Positions 1-7,867 of a stretch of DNA of 64,000 bases are shown one piece after another. Numbering within the stretch: position 1 is the stretch's first letter; each line of letters opens with the position of its first letter. Below the pieces are notes generated by a model. The model made no database searches and was not told where the DNA came from. It worked only from the letters and a program-made list of their open reading frames with translations. The translations under genes were made by a program, and so were the position numbers. Origin of the DNA: Streptomyces sp. NK08204 (GTDB lineage Bacteria; Actinomycetota; Actinomycetes; Streptomycetales; Streptomycetaceae). The stretch covers positions 205,770-269,769 of the forward strand of contig NZ_JAINVF010000009.1 of assembly GCF_020400585.1 (NCBI RefSeq). The letters run 5' to 3'.

Positions 1-711
1 CTGAAGGTGGAGACCAAGCCGGACATGACCCCGGTGAGCGAAGCGGACAAGGCGGCGGAAGAACTGATCCGCGCCCAGCTGCAGCGCGCCCGCCCCCGGG
101 ACGCGATCCTGGGCGAGGAGTACGGCATCGAGGGCACCGGCCCCCGGCGCTGGGTGGTGGACCCGATCGACGGCACCAAGAACTACGTCCGCGGGGTGCC
201 CGTCTGGGCCACCCTGATCTCCCTCATGGAGGCGGGCGAGGGCGGGTACCAGCCGGTGGTGGGTGTCGTCTCCGCACCGGCGCTCGGCCGCCGCTGGTGG
301 GCCGCGAAGGGCCACGGCGCGTTCACCGGCCGCAGCCTGTCCTCCGCGACCCGCATCCGCGTCTCCCGCGTCGGCAAGCTCGCGGACGCCTCCTTCGCGT
401 ACTCCTCCCTCACCGGCTGGGAGGAGCAGGGCCGCCTGAACGGCTTCCTCGACCTGACCCGCGCGGTGTGGCGCACGCGTGCCTACGGCGACTTCTGGCC
501 CTACATGATGGTCGCCGAGGGTTCCGTGGACATCTGCGGCGAGCCGGAGCTGTCCCTGTGGGACATGGCCGCCAACGCGATCATCGTGACGGAGGCGGGC
601 GGCACCTTCACCGGCCTCGACGGCCGCCCCGGCCCGCACAGCGGCAACGCGGTGGCCTCCAACGGCCTGCTGCACGACGAGTTGCTGGGGTATCTCAACC
701 AGCGCCGCTGA
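1..711 (+). CDS. hisN: Histidinol-phosphatase / inositol monophosphatase family protein (5' end missing)
   Basis: The reading frame is open at the left edge, so the N-terminus (probably about 30 residues) lies outside the window. What remains shows the metal-dependent inositol monophosphatase signature: GEE at residues 36-38 (counted from the codon at position 7), the DPIDGT motif at 52-57, and a C-terminal LWDMAA segment that holds the third metal-binding aspartate. These residues bind the Mg ions that hydrolyse a phosphate monoester. In actinobacteria the paralogue most like this one is HisN, the histidinol-phosphate phosphatase of histidine biosynthesis. The specific substrate is inferred; the superfamily is certain. 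The CBS protein downstream is in the same orientation, 131 nt away. Confidence 0.8.
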   Translation: MKVETKPDMTPVSEADKAAEELIRAQLQRARPRDAILGEEYGIEGTGPRRWVVDPIDGTKNYVRGVPVWATLISLMEAGEGGYQPVVGVVSAPALGRRWWAAKGHGAFTGRSLSSATRIRVSRVGKLADASFAYSSLTGWEEQGRLNGFLDLTRAVWRTRAYGDFWPYMMVAEGSVDICGEPELSLWDMAANAIIVTEAGGTFTGLDGRPGPHSGNAVASNGLLHDELLGYLNQRR

Positions 712-842
712 GCGCCCCTCAACAAGCTTCGTCCGCCCTCTTGTTGACCTCTGCTTTACCTGGCACCCTGAGACCCACCCCCACTTGTGAACTTGTGAAT
801 CTCTGAACGATTGCAGGGATTCCCTAGGAGGTGGCCCACCCC

Positions 843-1226
843 ATGCTCGTCCGTGACGCCATGAGCACCGTGATCCTCACCATCGGCCCCGCCCACACCC
901 TCCGCCAGGCAGCAGCCCTGATGTCGGCCCGCCGCGTCGGCGCCGCCGTGGTCCTCGACCCCGACGCCGGCGGCATCGGCATCCTGACCGAACGCGACAT
1001 CCTCAATTCCGTCGGCCTGGGCCAGGACCCGGACACCGAACGCACCCACGCCCACACCACCACCGACGTCGTCTTCGCCACCCCGGCCTGGACGCTGGAG
1101 GAGGCCGCCCGCACCATGACCCGAGGCGGCTTCCGGCACTTGGTCGTCCTCGACGCGGGCGAACCTGCGGGCATCGTCTCGGTCCGCGACATCATCCGCT
1201 GCTGGGTCCCCAGCCTCGTCGCATAG
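843..1226 (+). CDS. CBS-domain protein
   Basis: A 127-residue protein made almost entirely of a tandem CBS pair. The first repeat runs from about residue 4 to 60 (MLVRDAMS, then GILTERDIL) and the second from about 70 to 125 (ending GIVSVRDIIR). Such pairs bind adenosine nucleotides and sense energy charge, but no output domain is attached, so the partner is unknown. The ATG at 843 is chosen because a strong Shine-Dalgarno (AGGAGGTGG) sits 9 nt upstream. A GTG at 831 in the same frame overlaps that ribosome-binding site and is unlikely to be used. Confidence 0.85.
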   Translation: MLVRDAMSTVILTIGPAHTLRQAAALMSARRVGAAVVLDPDAGGIGILTERDILNSVGLGQDPDTERTHAHTTTDVVFATPAWTLEEAARTMTRGGFRHLVVLDAGEPAGIVSVRDIIRCWVPSLVA

Positions 1227-1270
1227 CTGGATGCTGTCTAAATCCGCTATGGATCCAAAGTCACACCTCG

Positions 1271-1300
1271 TTCAGGACCTGGCTCCCTTGCTGTTAGGCT
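1271..1300 (+). promoter_or_regulatory. Candidate promoter of the Fur-family gene (leaderless transcript)
   Basis: A -10 like hexamer TAGGCT at 1295-1300 lies 18 nt after a weak -35 like TTCAGG at 1271-1276. The predicted start point is about 1306-1308, which coincides with the ATG at 1308. This suggests a leaderless mRNA, common in Streptomyces. The -35 match is poor, so this is only a candidate. Confidence 0.35.
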
Positions 1301-1307
1301 GATGGCC

Positions 1308-1724
1308 ATGAGTGACCTTCTGGAACGGCTGCGCGGACGCGGATGGCGGATGACCGCACAGCGGCGCGTCGTGGCCGAGGTTCTCGACGGCGAGCACGTT
1401 CACCTGACGGCCGACGAGGTCCATGCGAGGGCCGTGGCGAAGCTGCCCGAGATCTCCCGGGCGACCGTCTACAACACGCTGGGGGAGCTGGTCTCCCTCG
1501 GCGAGGTCCTCGAGGTCACCACGGACAGGCGCGCCAAGCGGTACGACCCGAACGCGCACCGGCCGCACCAGCACCTGGTCTGCGCGAGCTGCGGCGCGAT
1601 CCGGGACGTCCACCCGACGGGCAATCCGCTCGCCGACCTCCCCGACACCGAGCGCTACGGCTTCACGGTGTCGGACGTGGAAGTGACGTACCGGGGGCTG
1701 TGCCCGAGCTGCACGGGATCGTGA
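1308..1724 (+). CDS. Fur-family metalloregulator (FurA/PerR type)
   Basis: A protein of 138 residues, the usual length for Fur proteins. The N-terminal winged helix contains the recognition helix SRATVYNTL. The dimerisation half carries the metal ligands typical of the family: HLTADEVH, HRPHQHLVC, and two CxxC pairs (CASC and CPSC) that form the structural zinc site. It therefore binds DNA in response to iron, zinc or peroxide; the sequence alone does not settle which. No katG or catalase gene is adjacent, so the classic furA-catC arrangement is not present here. An in-frame ATG also exists at 1302, but the promoter position favours 1308. A strong terminator follows at 1741. Confidence 0.85.
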   Translation: MSDLLERLRGRGWRMTAQRRVVAEVLDGEHVHLTADEVHARAVAKLPEISRATVYNTLGELVSLGEVLEVTTDRRAKRYDPNAHRPHQHLVCASCGAIRDVHPTGNPLADLPDTERYGFTVSDVEVTYRGLCPSCTGS

Positions 1725-1740
1725 CCGGCGCATGAGCGAA

Positions 1741-1762
1741 GGGGGCGCAAGCCCCCTTTTTT
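1741..1762 (+). terminator. Rho-independent terminator of the Fur-family gene
   Basis: A perfect 6-bp stem (GGGGGC/GCCCCC) closes a GCAA tetraloop and is followed at once by six T residues. It lies 17 nt after the stop codon of the Fur gene, a textbook intrinsic terminator. Confidence 0.9.
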
Positions 1763-1826
1763 CATGCCCCGAGCCCTTTCGCTGCTGAACGCCCAGGCGT
1801 CGCCCCCGAATACACTCCCGAATACG

Positions 1827-1865
1827 CTCAGGGCCGGAACCCATGTCATGGATTCCGGCCCTGAG
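1827..1865 (-). terminator. Terminator of the first initiator tRNA gene
   Basis: A 13-bp inverted repeat (CTCAGGGCCGGAA and its complement) starts 8 nt past the tRNA 3' end, read on the minus strand. Its sequence is unrelated to the terminator of the second tRNA copy. Confidence 0.75.
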
Positions 1866-1872
1866 CCTTCAG

Positions 1873-1946
1873 TAGCGGGGACAGGATTTGAACCTGCGAC
1901 CTCTGGGTTATGAGCCCAGCGAGCTACCGAGCTGCTCCACCCCGCG
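1873..1946 (-). tRNA. Initiator tRNA-fMet (CAT), copy 1
   Basis: Read on the minus strand this is a 74-nt cloverleaf without encoded CCA. The anticodon is CAT, and the anticodon stem ends in three consecutive G:C pairs (GGG/CCC). The first acceptor position cannot pair with position 72 (C against T). Both traits are hallmarks of initiator rather than elongator tRNA-Met. The T-loop GGTTCAAATCC is intact. An apparently identical 74-nt gene lies at 4095-4168. Confidence 0.93.
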
Positions 1947-2037
1947 TCGGTGAATACGACACTACGGGAGACAAGCCCGTCGAAGCAAATTCAACAGGGG
2001 CCGAGTGGCCGGGGTCACGTCCCCGGCCGGCCACGCG

Positions 2038-3888
2038 TCACGCCGAAAGCTCCTGGCGCAGCGCGTCCCGCAGCCGCCCCGCCCGCTCGGCGACCTCGGC
2101 GGGCCCCAGCTCCACCGCCCGGTCGGCCCACCTCTGCCCCTCCGCCAGCTCACCACGGCGGGCGTAGACCAGGGCCAGCCGAAGCGCCGCACGGCCGTGG
2201 CCGGCGTCGGCGGCCCGTGTCCACCACACCGCGGCCTCCGGCTCGCTGCCCTCGCGGGCCAGCAGCAGCCCCAGGTTGAAGGCGCCGTTGCGGGACCCGG
2301 CCTCGGCAGCCGTCCGGTACCACCGTGCGGCCTCCACCACGTCACCGCGGGCCGCCGCGAGCATGCCCACCCGTACCTGCGCCCGCCGGTGCCCCTGGGA
2401 GGCCGCGCGCTCGTACCACTCCTCGCACTCGGTCTTCTCATGCACCGTCTCGCCCAGCTCGTGCGCGGGCTCCGGCGGCCGGCGCGCGTCGAGCAGGGTC
2501 GCCAGCCGGTACGCGGCCTCGGCGCTGCCGCCACCTGCCGCGCACCGCAGATGCCGCTCGGCCTCCGGCTCGTCCCCCTCGCGCAGCCGGGCGATGCCGA
2601 CCTGGAGCGCGGCCTCGGTGTGCCCGGCGGCGGCGGCCCGCTCGTACCAGCGCAGCGCCATGACGTCCTCGCCCCGCCCGGCGTAGAGGATGCCGAGGTT
2701 GAACGCGGCGTCGACGCTGCCGGCCTCGGCCGCCTTGGAGAACCACGGCTCCGCCCCGGTGGTGTCGCTGCCCTGCAGCAGCAGGATGGCGAGCGCGTTC
2801 GCGGCCTCCCGGTGCCCGGCGTAGGCAGCCCGCCGGTACCACTGCTCGGCCTGCGCGATACGGCCCTGCTCGGCGCAGAGCAGCCCCAGGTTGTACGCCC
2901 CGTTGTCGTCCCCGGCGTCCATCGCCGCCCGGTACCAGCGCTCGGCCGTCTGTGTCTCGCCGCGTTCGGCGTGCAGCGCGCCGAGCGCGTTGGCGGCGTT
3001 GCCGTCGCCGTCCTGGGCGGCCCGCAGCCACCACACGGCGGCGCTCTCGGTGTCCCCGGCGTCGCGCAGCAGGAAGCCGAGCGCGCAGGCGGCCCGCGCC
3101 TCGCCGTCCTTCGCGGAGGTCAGGTACCAGCGCCCGGCCTCCTTCAGGTCGCCGCGCTTCTCGAGGATCGCGCCCAGGTGCAGCGCGGCCCGCCGGTGAC
3201 CGCGCGCGGCGGCCTGCCGGTACCACTGCTCGGCCTCGTCGCCGGCGCTGCCGGTCCCGCTCGCCTCCTCGCGTGCGGCGGCCCGGTGGTCGAGCGCGCG
3301 GGCCAGCCGGTAGGCGGCCTCGCGGTGCCCGCGCTCGGCGGCGGCCCGCATCCACTGCTCGGCACGGGCGTCGCCGCGGTGTTCCAGCAGGTCGGCGAGC
3401 GCGTACGCGCCGAGGGCGTGGCCCTGTTCGGCGGACTGGCGCAGCCAGTACTCGGCGGCGGGCTCGTCCCCGCGCTCGCGGTGGTGGCGGCCGAGCGCGT
3501 GCGCGGCGGCGGCGGAACCGGCGACGGCGGCGATGCGCCACCAGCCGGCCGCCTCGTCGGCGTATCCGCGCTGGTGCAGCAGGACTCCCAGGTTGTTGGC
3601 GGCGGCCCGGTCACCGGCCGCGGTGGCGGCGCGCAGCTGAGGTTCGGCTGCGTCGAGGTCGCCGCGGCGCAGCAGCATGGCTCCGAGGATGCTCATGGCC
3701 TCGGCGTCGCCGGTCTCGGCGGCGAGCCGAAGACGCACCTCCTCGGCGTCCTCCCCCATGTCGTCCCGGTCGCCCCCGCGGTCCCGGTCGTCCCGGTCGT
3801 CCCCGTCCCCGTGCAATGCTTCCCCACCGGAAGTCTGCACAAATCGCCCTGTCCTGAACAGAGTTGCCTTGTCCCCCATAACGTCCAT
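2038..3888 (-). CDS. Sel1/TPR-repeat protein
   Basis: A 616-residue protein without signal peptide or membrane segment. After a highly charged N-terminus (Asp/Arg-rich, about residues 27-48), it consists of roughly fifteen consecutive helical repeats of about 35 residues, recognisable by recurring A-x-x-G-(H/D/S)-x-x-A and EAAxWWxRAA patterns, i.e. Sel1-like repeats. Such solenoids are protein-interaction scaffolds; the partner is unknown. The ATG at 3888 has an AGGTGG ribosome-binding site 7 nt upstream; a second in-frame ATG lies three codons later. The gene sits alone between two initiator tRNA genes, all on the minus strand. Confidence 0.9.
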   Translation of the reverse strand: MDVMGDKATLFRTGRFVQTSGGEALHGDGDDRDDRDRGGDRDDMGEDAEEVRLRLAAETGDAEAMSILGAMLLRRGDLDAAEPQLRAATAAGDRAAANNLGVLLHQRGYADEAAGWWRIAAVAGSAAAAHALGRHHRERGDEPAAEYWLRQSAEQGHALGAYALADLLEHRGDARAEQWMRAAAERGHREAAYRLARALDHRAAAREEASGTGSAGDEAEQWYRQAAARGHRRAALHLGAILEKRGDLKEAGRWYLTSAKDGEARAACALGFLLRDAGDTESAAVWWLRAAQDGDGNAANALGALHAERGETQTAERWYRAAMDAGDDNGAYNLGLLCAEQGRIAQAEQWYRRAAYAGHREAANALAILLLQGSDTTGAEPWFSKAAEAGSVDAAFNLGILYAGRGEDVMALRWYERAAAAGHTEAALQVGIARLREGDEPEAERHLRCAAGGGSAEAAYRLATLLDARRPPEPAHELGETVHEKTECEEWYERAASQGHRRAQVRVGMLAAARGDVVEAARWYRTAAEAGSRNGAFNLGLLLAREGSEPEAAVWWTRAADAGHGRAALRLALVYARRGELAEGQRWADRAVELGPAEVAERAGRLRDALRQELSA

Positions 3889-4052
3889 CGTCGCACCACC
3901 TGCAACCTGGGTACACCCGGTATACCGCAGCCCGTGAGGTCACTTCAGCGTTTTGTCGACATGCCCACAGAGAGACAAGTCAAACACATTTGCACCAACT
4001 CCCCACGGCGGCGCGGCCGTCCCTCCCCTCCGGACATGAGTTCGCACACCAC

Positions 4053-4086
4053 GAAGGCCCGGATCCCTGTAAGGATCCGGGCCTTC
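4053..4086 (-). terminator. Terminator of the second initiator tRNA gene
   Basis: A perfect 14-bp inverted repeat (GAAGGCCCGGATCC) with a 6-nt loop, starting 8 nt past the tRNA 3' end on the minus strand. Confidence 0.8.
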
Positions 4087-4094
4087 GACTTCAG

Positions 4095-4168
4095 TAGCGG
4101 GGACAGGATTTGAACCTGCGACCTCTGGGTTATGAGCCCAGCGAGCTACCGAGCTGCTCCACCCCGCG
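4095..4168 (-). tRNA. Initiator tRNA-fMet (CAT), copy 2
   Basis: Same 74-nt gene as at 1873-1946, with CAT anticodon, three G:C pairs below the anticodon loop and an unpaired 1:72 position. The flanks of the two copies differ beyond a few bases, so this is a true second gene copy and not an assembly artefact. Confidence 0.93.
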
Positions 4169-4209
4169 CCGTTGCGTGACAACCGTACCACGGCGCGGAG
4201 GGAGCTTGA

Positions 4210-7086
4210 TCAACTGCTCTTCTTGGGCTTGGACTCGGCGTCCTGGGCCCGCTTGAGCGCGTCCTTCAGGTCCTTCTGCGCCTTGGCGTACGCGCTCCAG
4301 TCCGGTCCCCCTGGCTTCTGCAGGGCCTCCTGCCCGGCGTCGAAGGCCTTCTGGGCGTCGTTCAGGGCCTGCTGGACCGTGGGGTTGCCGGACGCGGGAG
4401 GTCTGGTGGTGCCGGTGTCCGGTGGTGGGGTGGTGGAACCCTTCGCTCCGAAGACCTTGTCGAGGGCCTCGCCGAGCGTGTTCTCGAACGCGGTCTTCCC
4501 GCCGTAGGTGACCAGCACCTTGCGCAGCAACGGGTACTTCAGTCCGCCGCCGCGTACGTAGACCGGCTCCACATAGAGCAGTCCGCCGTCCAGCGGCACG
4601 GTCAGCAGGTTGCCGTACTCCACCTCCGAGTCGCCGCCCTTGAGCAGTTTGATGGCGGCGGCGATGTCCTGCTCGGAGTTGAACTTGCTCTGGACCTGTT
4701 TGGGTCCGTCGACCGTCGTGCTCGTCGGCAGCTTCAGGATTCTGATCTTGCCGTAGTCGCTGCTGCCGGCTTCGGCGTCGACGGTCATGAACGCGCTCAG
4801 GTTGTACCGCCCGTTGGGCGTGAACGTCGTCGACAGCGAGAACGCCTGCTTGGTCTGGTCCGGCATCTTCAGGCTCAGGTAGTACGGCGGCACGGCGTTG
4901 CCCGAGCGGTTGGTCGGGTCGTCCGGCACCTGCCAGACCTCGCTGCCGGTGAGAAACGTCTGCGCGTCCGCCACGTGGTAGCGGGTGAGCAGTTCGCGCT
5001 GCACCTTGAACAGGTCCTGCGGGTAGCGCAGATGGGCCAGCAGGTCCGGGGAGATGGCGCTGCGCGGCTTGACCGTGCCGGGGAAGGCCTTCATCCAGGT
5101 CTTCAGCACGGGGTCCTCGGTGTCCCACTGGTAGAGCTTGACGTCACCGGTGTACGCGTCGACGGTCGCCTTCACCGAGTTGCGGATGTAGTTGACCTGG
5201 TTCTGCTGGGCCACCACCGCGCGGTTGTTGTTGGTCGCGGTCAGCGAGTCGGCCGTCGTGTCACCGAGGGTCGTGCGGGAGGAGTACGGGTAGCCGTTGG
5301 AGGTCGTGTAGGCGTCGACGATCCACTGGATGCGGTGGTTCACGACCGCCGGGTAGGCGTCGCCGTCGATGGTCAGCCAGGGCGCGACCGCCTCGACGCG
5401 CTCCTTGGGCGTGCGGTTGTACAGGATCCGCGAGCCCTTGCCGATCGCACCGGAGTACAGGATCTGCGGCTCGTTGAAGGCCACCGCGTACGCGGCCCGG
5501 TTGAGCGGGTTGTCGAGGCTCACCCCGCTCTTGGCCTGGTAGCTGGTGGTCTTCTCGCCCTTGTCGTCGGAGTAGTCGATCTCCTTCTGCGGGCCGCCGA
5601 CGATGGAGTACGTGTTGGTCTTCTCGCCGTAGTAGATCCGCTGCTGGTACGTCCCCAGGTCGCCCTTGGACGGCAGGTCGGACTCGGTGAAGACGGGCTC
5701 GCCGTTGGCGTCGGCCGCGGTGCCCTTGGCGGCGACCACGCCGTAGCCGTGCGTGTAGCGGAAGTGGTCGTTGATCCAGTTGTTCTTCGGGACCCCCGAC
5801 AGGTTCAGCTCACGCAGACCGATGACGGTGTCCTGGTCCTTGCCGTTCCCGGTGGAGTACCGGTCGACGTCGAGGTTGGTCGGGAACCCGTAGTAGTTCC
5901 GCATCTGCTGGAGCTGCTGGAACGTCGGCGACACGATGTTCGGGTCCATGATCCGGATGCCGGCCGCGTCGCCCACGTCGGCGCGCAGCTTCTCCTTGTC
6001 CGAGGTCATGGACTTGCCCGCATACTCGGTGACCTTGGCGTCGTCGATGCCGTACGCCTCGCGCGTCGCCTTGAGGTTCTTCTGGACGTACGGGGCTTCC
6101 TTGGCCTGTTCGTTGGGCTGGACCTGGAACTTCTGCACGATGGCCGGGTACAGGCCGCCGATCAGGATCGCCGAGAGCACCATCAGCCCGAAGCCGATGA
6201 CCGGCAGCTGCCACGTGCGCCGCCACAGGGTGGCGAAGAACAGCAGCGCGCAGATGACGGCGATGCAGAACAGGATCGTCTTGGCCGGCAGATAGGCGTT
6301 GGCGTCGACGTAGCGCAGGCCGGTCCAGTTGCCGGTCGCCTTGAAGTCGCTGGACTTGACCGCGAGGCCGTACCGGTCGAGCCAGTAGGCGACCGCCTTC
6401 AGCGCGACGAAGACGCCGAGGAGCACCGACAGGTGCCCGGTGGCGGCGGCGGAGGCGCGCGCACCCGGGCTGGTCACGCGCAGCCCGCCGTACAGGTAGT
6501 GGGTGAGCGCGGCGGCGATCAGGCACAGGATCGCGGCGGCGAAGCCGAAGCCCAGCAGGAAGCGGTACCAGGGCAGGTCGAAGGCGTAGAAGGACACGTC
6601 CAGGTGGAACTGGGGGTCCTTCTCGTGGAAGGGCACGCCGTTGACCCACATCAGCCACGTCCGCCACTGACCGGCGGCGGAGGCACCGGCGATCAGGCCG
6701 ACGAGCGCGGAGACGGACAGCAGCAGCCACTTCTTGTACGGCGCGATGCCCATCCGGTAGCGGTCCAGGCTCTGCTGCTCCATGGACATGGCGCTCAGCG
6801 GGGGCCTCAGCCGGTGCGCGAGCCAGATGTTCAGCCCGACCACGAAGGCCATCAGCAGGCCGAAGACGAAGAAGAGGCCGATCTTGGTCCGCAGGGTGAT
6901 GGTGAACACGGACGAGTAGTGCACCGACCGGTACCACAGCCAGTCCGTCCAGAAGCCCGCGAACATGGTGAAGGCCATACCGAGGACGGCGAGAACGCCC
7001 AGGGTCGTCAGGAGCGTCCGGACACGCCGGGACGGGCTGCCCGCTCTGATCCGCGGCCCCGTCGGGCCTCCGCCGCGGTCCGGCAT
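4210..7086 (-). CDS. UPF0182 family integral membrane protein
   Basis: A protein of about 958 residues. The first third has seven hydrophobic segments, starting with LTTLGVLAVLGMAFTMFAGF and including LFFVFGLLMAFVVGL and ILFCIAVICALLFFATL. A long, mostly extracytoplasmic region follows, ending in a low-complexity Thr/Pro/Lys-rich tail. The length and layout match UPF0182, a family found in actinobacteria and cyanobacteria with no known biochemical role. The ATG at 7086 (MPDRGG...) is preferred over a GTG at 7107 because the conserved family start seems to be MPDRGG; neither has a good ribosome-binding site. The gene is divergent from the PPA1309-family gene. Confidence 0.88.
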   Translation of the reverse strand: MPDRGGGPTGPRIRAGSPSRRVRTLLTTLGVLAVLGMAFTMFAGFWTDWLWYRSVHYSSVFTITLRTKIGLFFVFGLLMAFVVGLNIWLAHRLRPPLSAMSMEQQSLDRYRMGIAPYKKWLLLSVSALVGLIAGASAAGQWRTWLMWVNGVPFHEKDPQFHLDVSFYAFDLPWYRFLLGFGFAAAILCLIAAALTHYLYGGLRVTSPGARASAAATGHLSVLLGVFVALKAVAYWLDRYGLAVKSSDFKATGNWTGLRYVDANAYLPAKTILFCIAVICALLFFATLWRRTWQLPVIGFGLMVLSAILIGGLYPAIVQKFQVQPNEQAKEAPYVQKNLKATREAYGIDDAKVTEYAGKSMTSDKEKLRADVGDAAGIRIMDPNIVSPTFQQLQQMRNYYGFPTNLDVDRYSTGNGKDQDTVIGLRELNLSGVPKNNWINDHFRYTHGYGVVAAKGTAADANGEPVFTESDLPSKGDLGTYQQRIYYGEKTNTYSIVGGPQKEIDYSDDKGEKTTSYQAKSGVSLDNPLNRAAYAVAFNEPQILYSGAIGKGSRILYNRTPKERVEAVAPWLTIDGDAYPAVVNHRIQWIVDAYTTSNGYPYSSRTTLGDTTADSLTATNNNRAVVAQQNQVNYIRNSVKATVDAYTGDVKLYQWDTEDPVLKTWMKAFPGTVKPRSAISPDLLAHLRYPQDLFKVQRELLTRYHVADAQTFLTGSEVWQVPDDPTNRSGNAVPPYYLSLKMPDQTKQAFSLSTTFTPNGRYNLSAFMTVDAEAGSSDYGKIRILKLPTSTTVDGPKQVQSKFNSEQDIAAAIKLLKGGDSEVEYGNLLTVPLDGGLLYVEPVYVRGGGLKYPLLRKVLVTYGGKTAFENTLGEALDKVFGAKGSTTPPPDTGTTRPPASGNPTVQQALNDAQKAFDAGQEALQKPGGPDWSAYAKAQKDLKDALKRAQDAESKPKKSS

Positions 7087-7250
7087 CTGGAAAGCCAAGG
7101 TGCGCACCTCGAAGTCACTGTCGATCCGTCAGGCCCTCGTGTTCGCGAGCCTGCCGTGGCCCCCCCGTGATCGCGGGTCCACATCTATGCAACTTACTCG
7201 CGGCCTACGCGGTTCCCGCTTCCGGCCGGGAACGAGGCAGGATTGTGACC

Positions 7251-7793
7251 ATGTCCAACACTCCCATGGCGGCGAGCCCGCTCACCCGGGCCGTGCTCGA
7301 GATCGACGAGTACGCCTCCGGCCTCGGCTGGGACCAGCCCGCCCGCCTTTTCGCCCTCGTAGACACCGCGCGGCTGCGCGTCCAGGAACCCGCGCTCGCG
7401 GCCCAGCTCGGTCTGGAGGACGAGTCCGAGACCGCCGGTCTCACCCCGATCGAGCAGGACGAGATCGCCGCGGACACGCCGCTCGACGAGTTCCTCGGCA
7501 CCATCGCCTGGCCCGACGCGGTGGCCGGTTGCGCTCTCACGGTGGAGCGCCTGATGCTGCCCCCGTCCGCCGAGGCGCAGGTCCCCTCCGGCCTGAGCGA
7601 GGCCAAGCTGGCCAAGTGGGTGGCGGCCCACCCGGAGCGCCAGGAGGTCCGGATGACGGTCGCGGTGCTGCGCGACGGCAGCCGTGAGTCGGCGCTGCGG
7701 CTGCGCGAGAAGGACTCCCCGACGGAGGTGCTGACCGGCCCCGACCTGGTGCCCGGCCTCGCGGAGGCCTTGGCGGCGACGTTCGCGGACTGA
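7251..7793 (+). CDS. PPA1309-family conserved actinobacterial protein
   Basis: A soluble 180-residue protein. It begins with a helical segment (LTRAVLEIDEYASGLGWDQP) and contains the family-typical DEFLGTIAWPDAVAGCALTV stretch near residue 82. It closes with a predicted strand/helix segment. No catalytic motif is visible and the function is unknown; the family occurs beside UPF0182 and the PDZ protease in actinobacteria. A GTG at 7245, two codons upstream, is an alternative start because it is closer to the GAGG at 7234. A strong bidirectional terminator follows at 7813. Confidence 0.75.
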   Translation: MSNTPMAASPLTRAVLEIDEYASGLGWDQPARLFALVDTARLRVQEPALAAQLGLEDESETAGLTPIEQDEIAADTPLDEFLGTIAWPDAVAGCALTVERLMLPPSAEAQVPSGLSEAKLAKWVAAHPERQEVRMTVAVLRDGSRESALRLREKDSPTEVLTGPDLVPGLAEALAATFAD

Positions 7794-7812
7794 CCTTTTC
7801 CGGTACGGCGAT

Positions 7813-7843
7813 GGGGGCGCCCCGAGCGAGAACGGGCGCCCCC
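7813..7843. terminator. Bidirectional terminator between convergent genes
   Basis: A perfect 10-bp inverted repeat (GGGGGCGCCC/GGGCGCCCCC) with an 11-nt loop sits between the convergent PPA1309-family and PDZ-protease genes and can serve both. Confidence 0.75.
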
Positions 7844-7867
7844 AGCCGTGTGTGCCGGGCCGCGGTG

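Noticed and set aside
2005..4113. Very long plus-strand open frame (about 700 codons) opposite the Sel1 gene
   Set aside because: It is antisense to a clear Sel1-repeat protein and has no domain or ribosome-binding site; such frames are expected in GC-rich DNA.
1873..4168. Duplicate tRNA as an assembly error
   Set aside because: Flanking sequences and terminators differ entirely between the copies.
4975..7170. Plus-strand open frame of about 730 codons opposite the UPF0182 gene
   Set aside because: Mirror of the real gene's third-position GC; composition is Arg/Gly/Val-biased without any fold signal.
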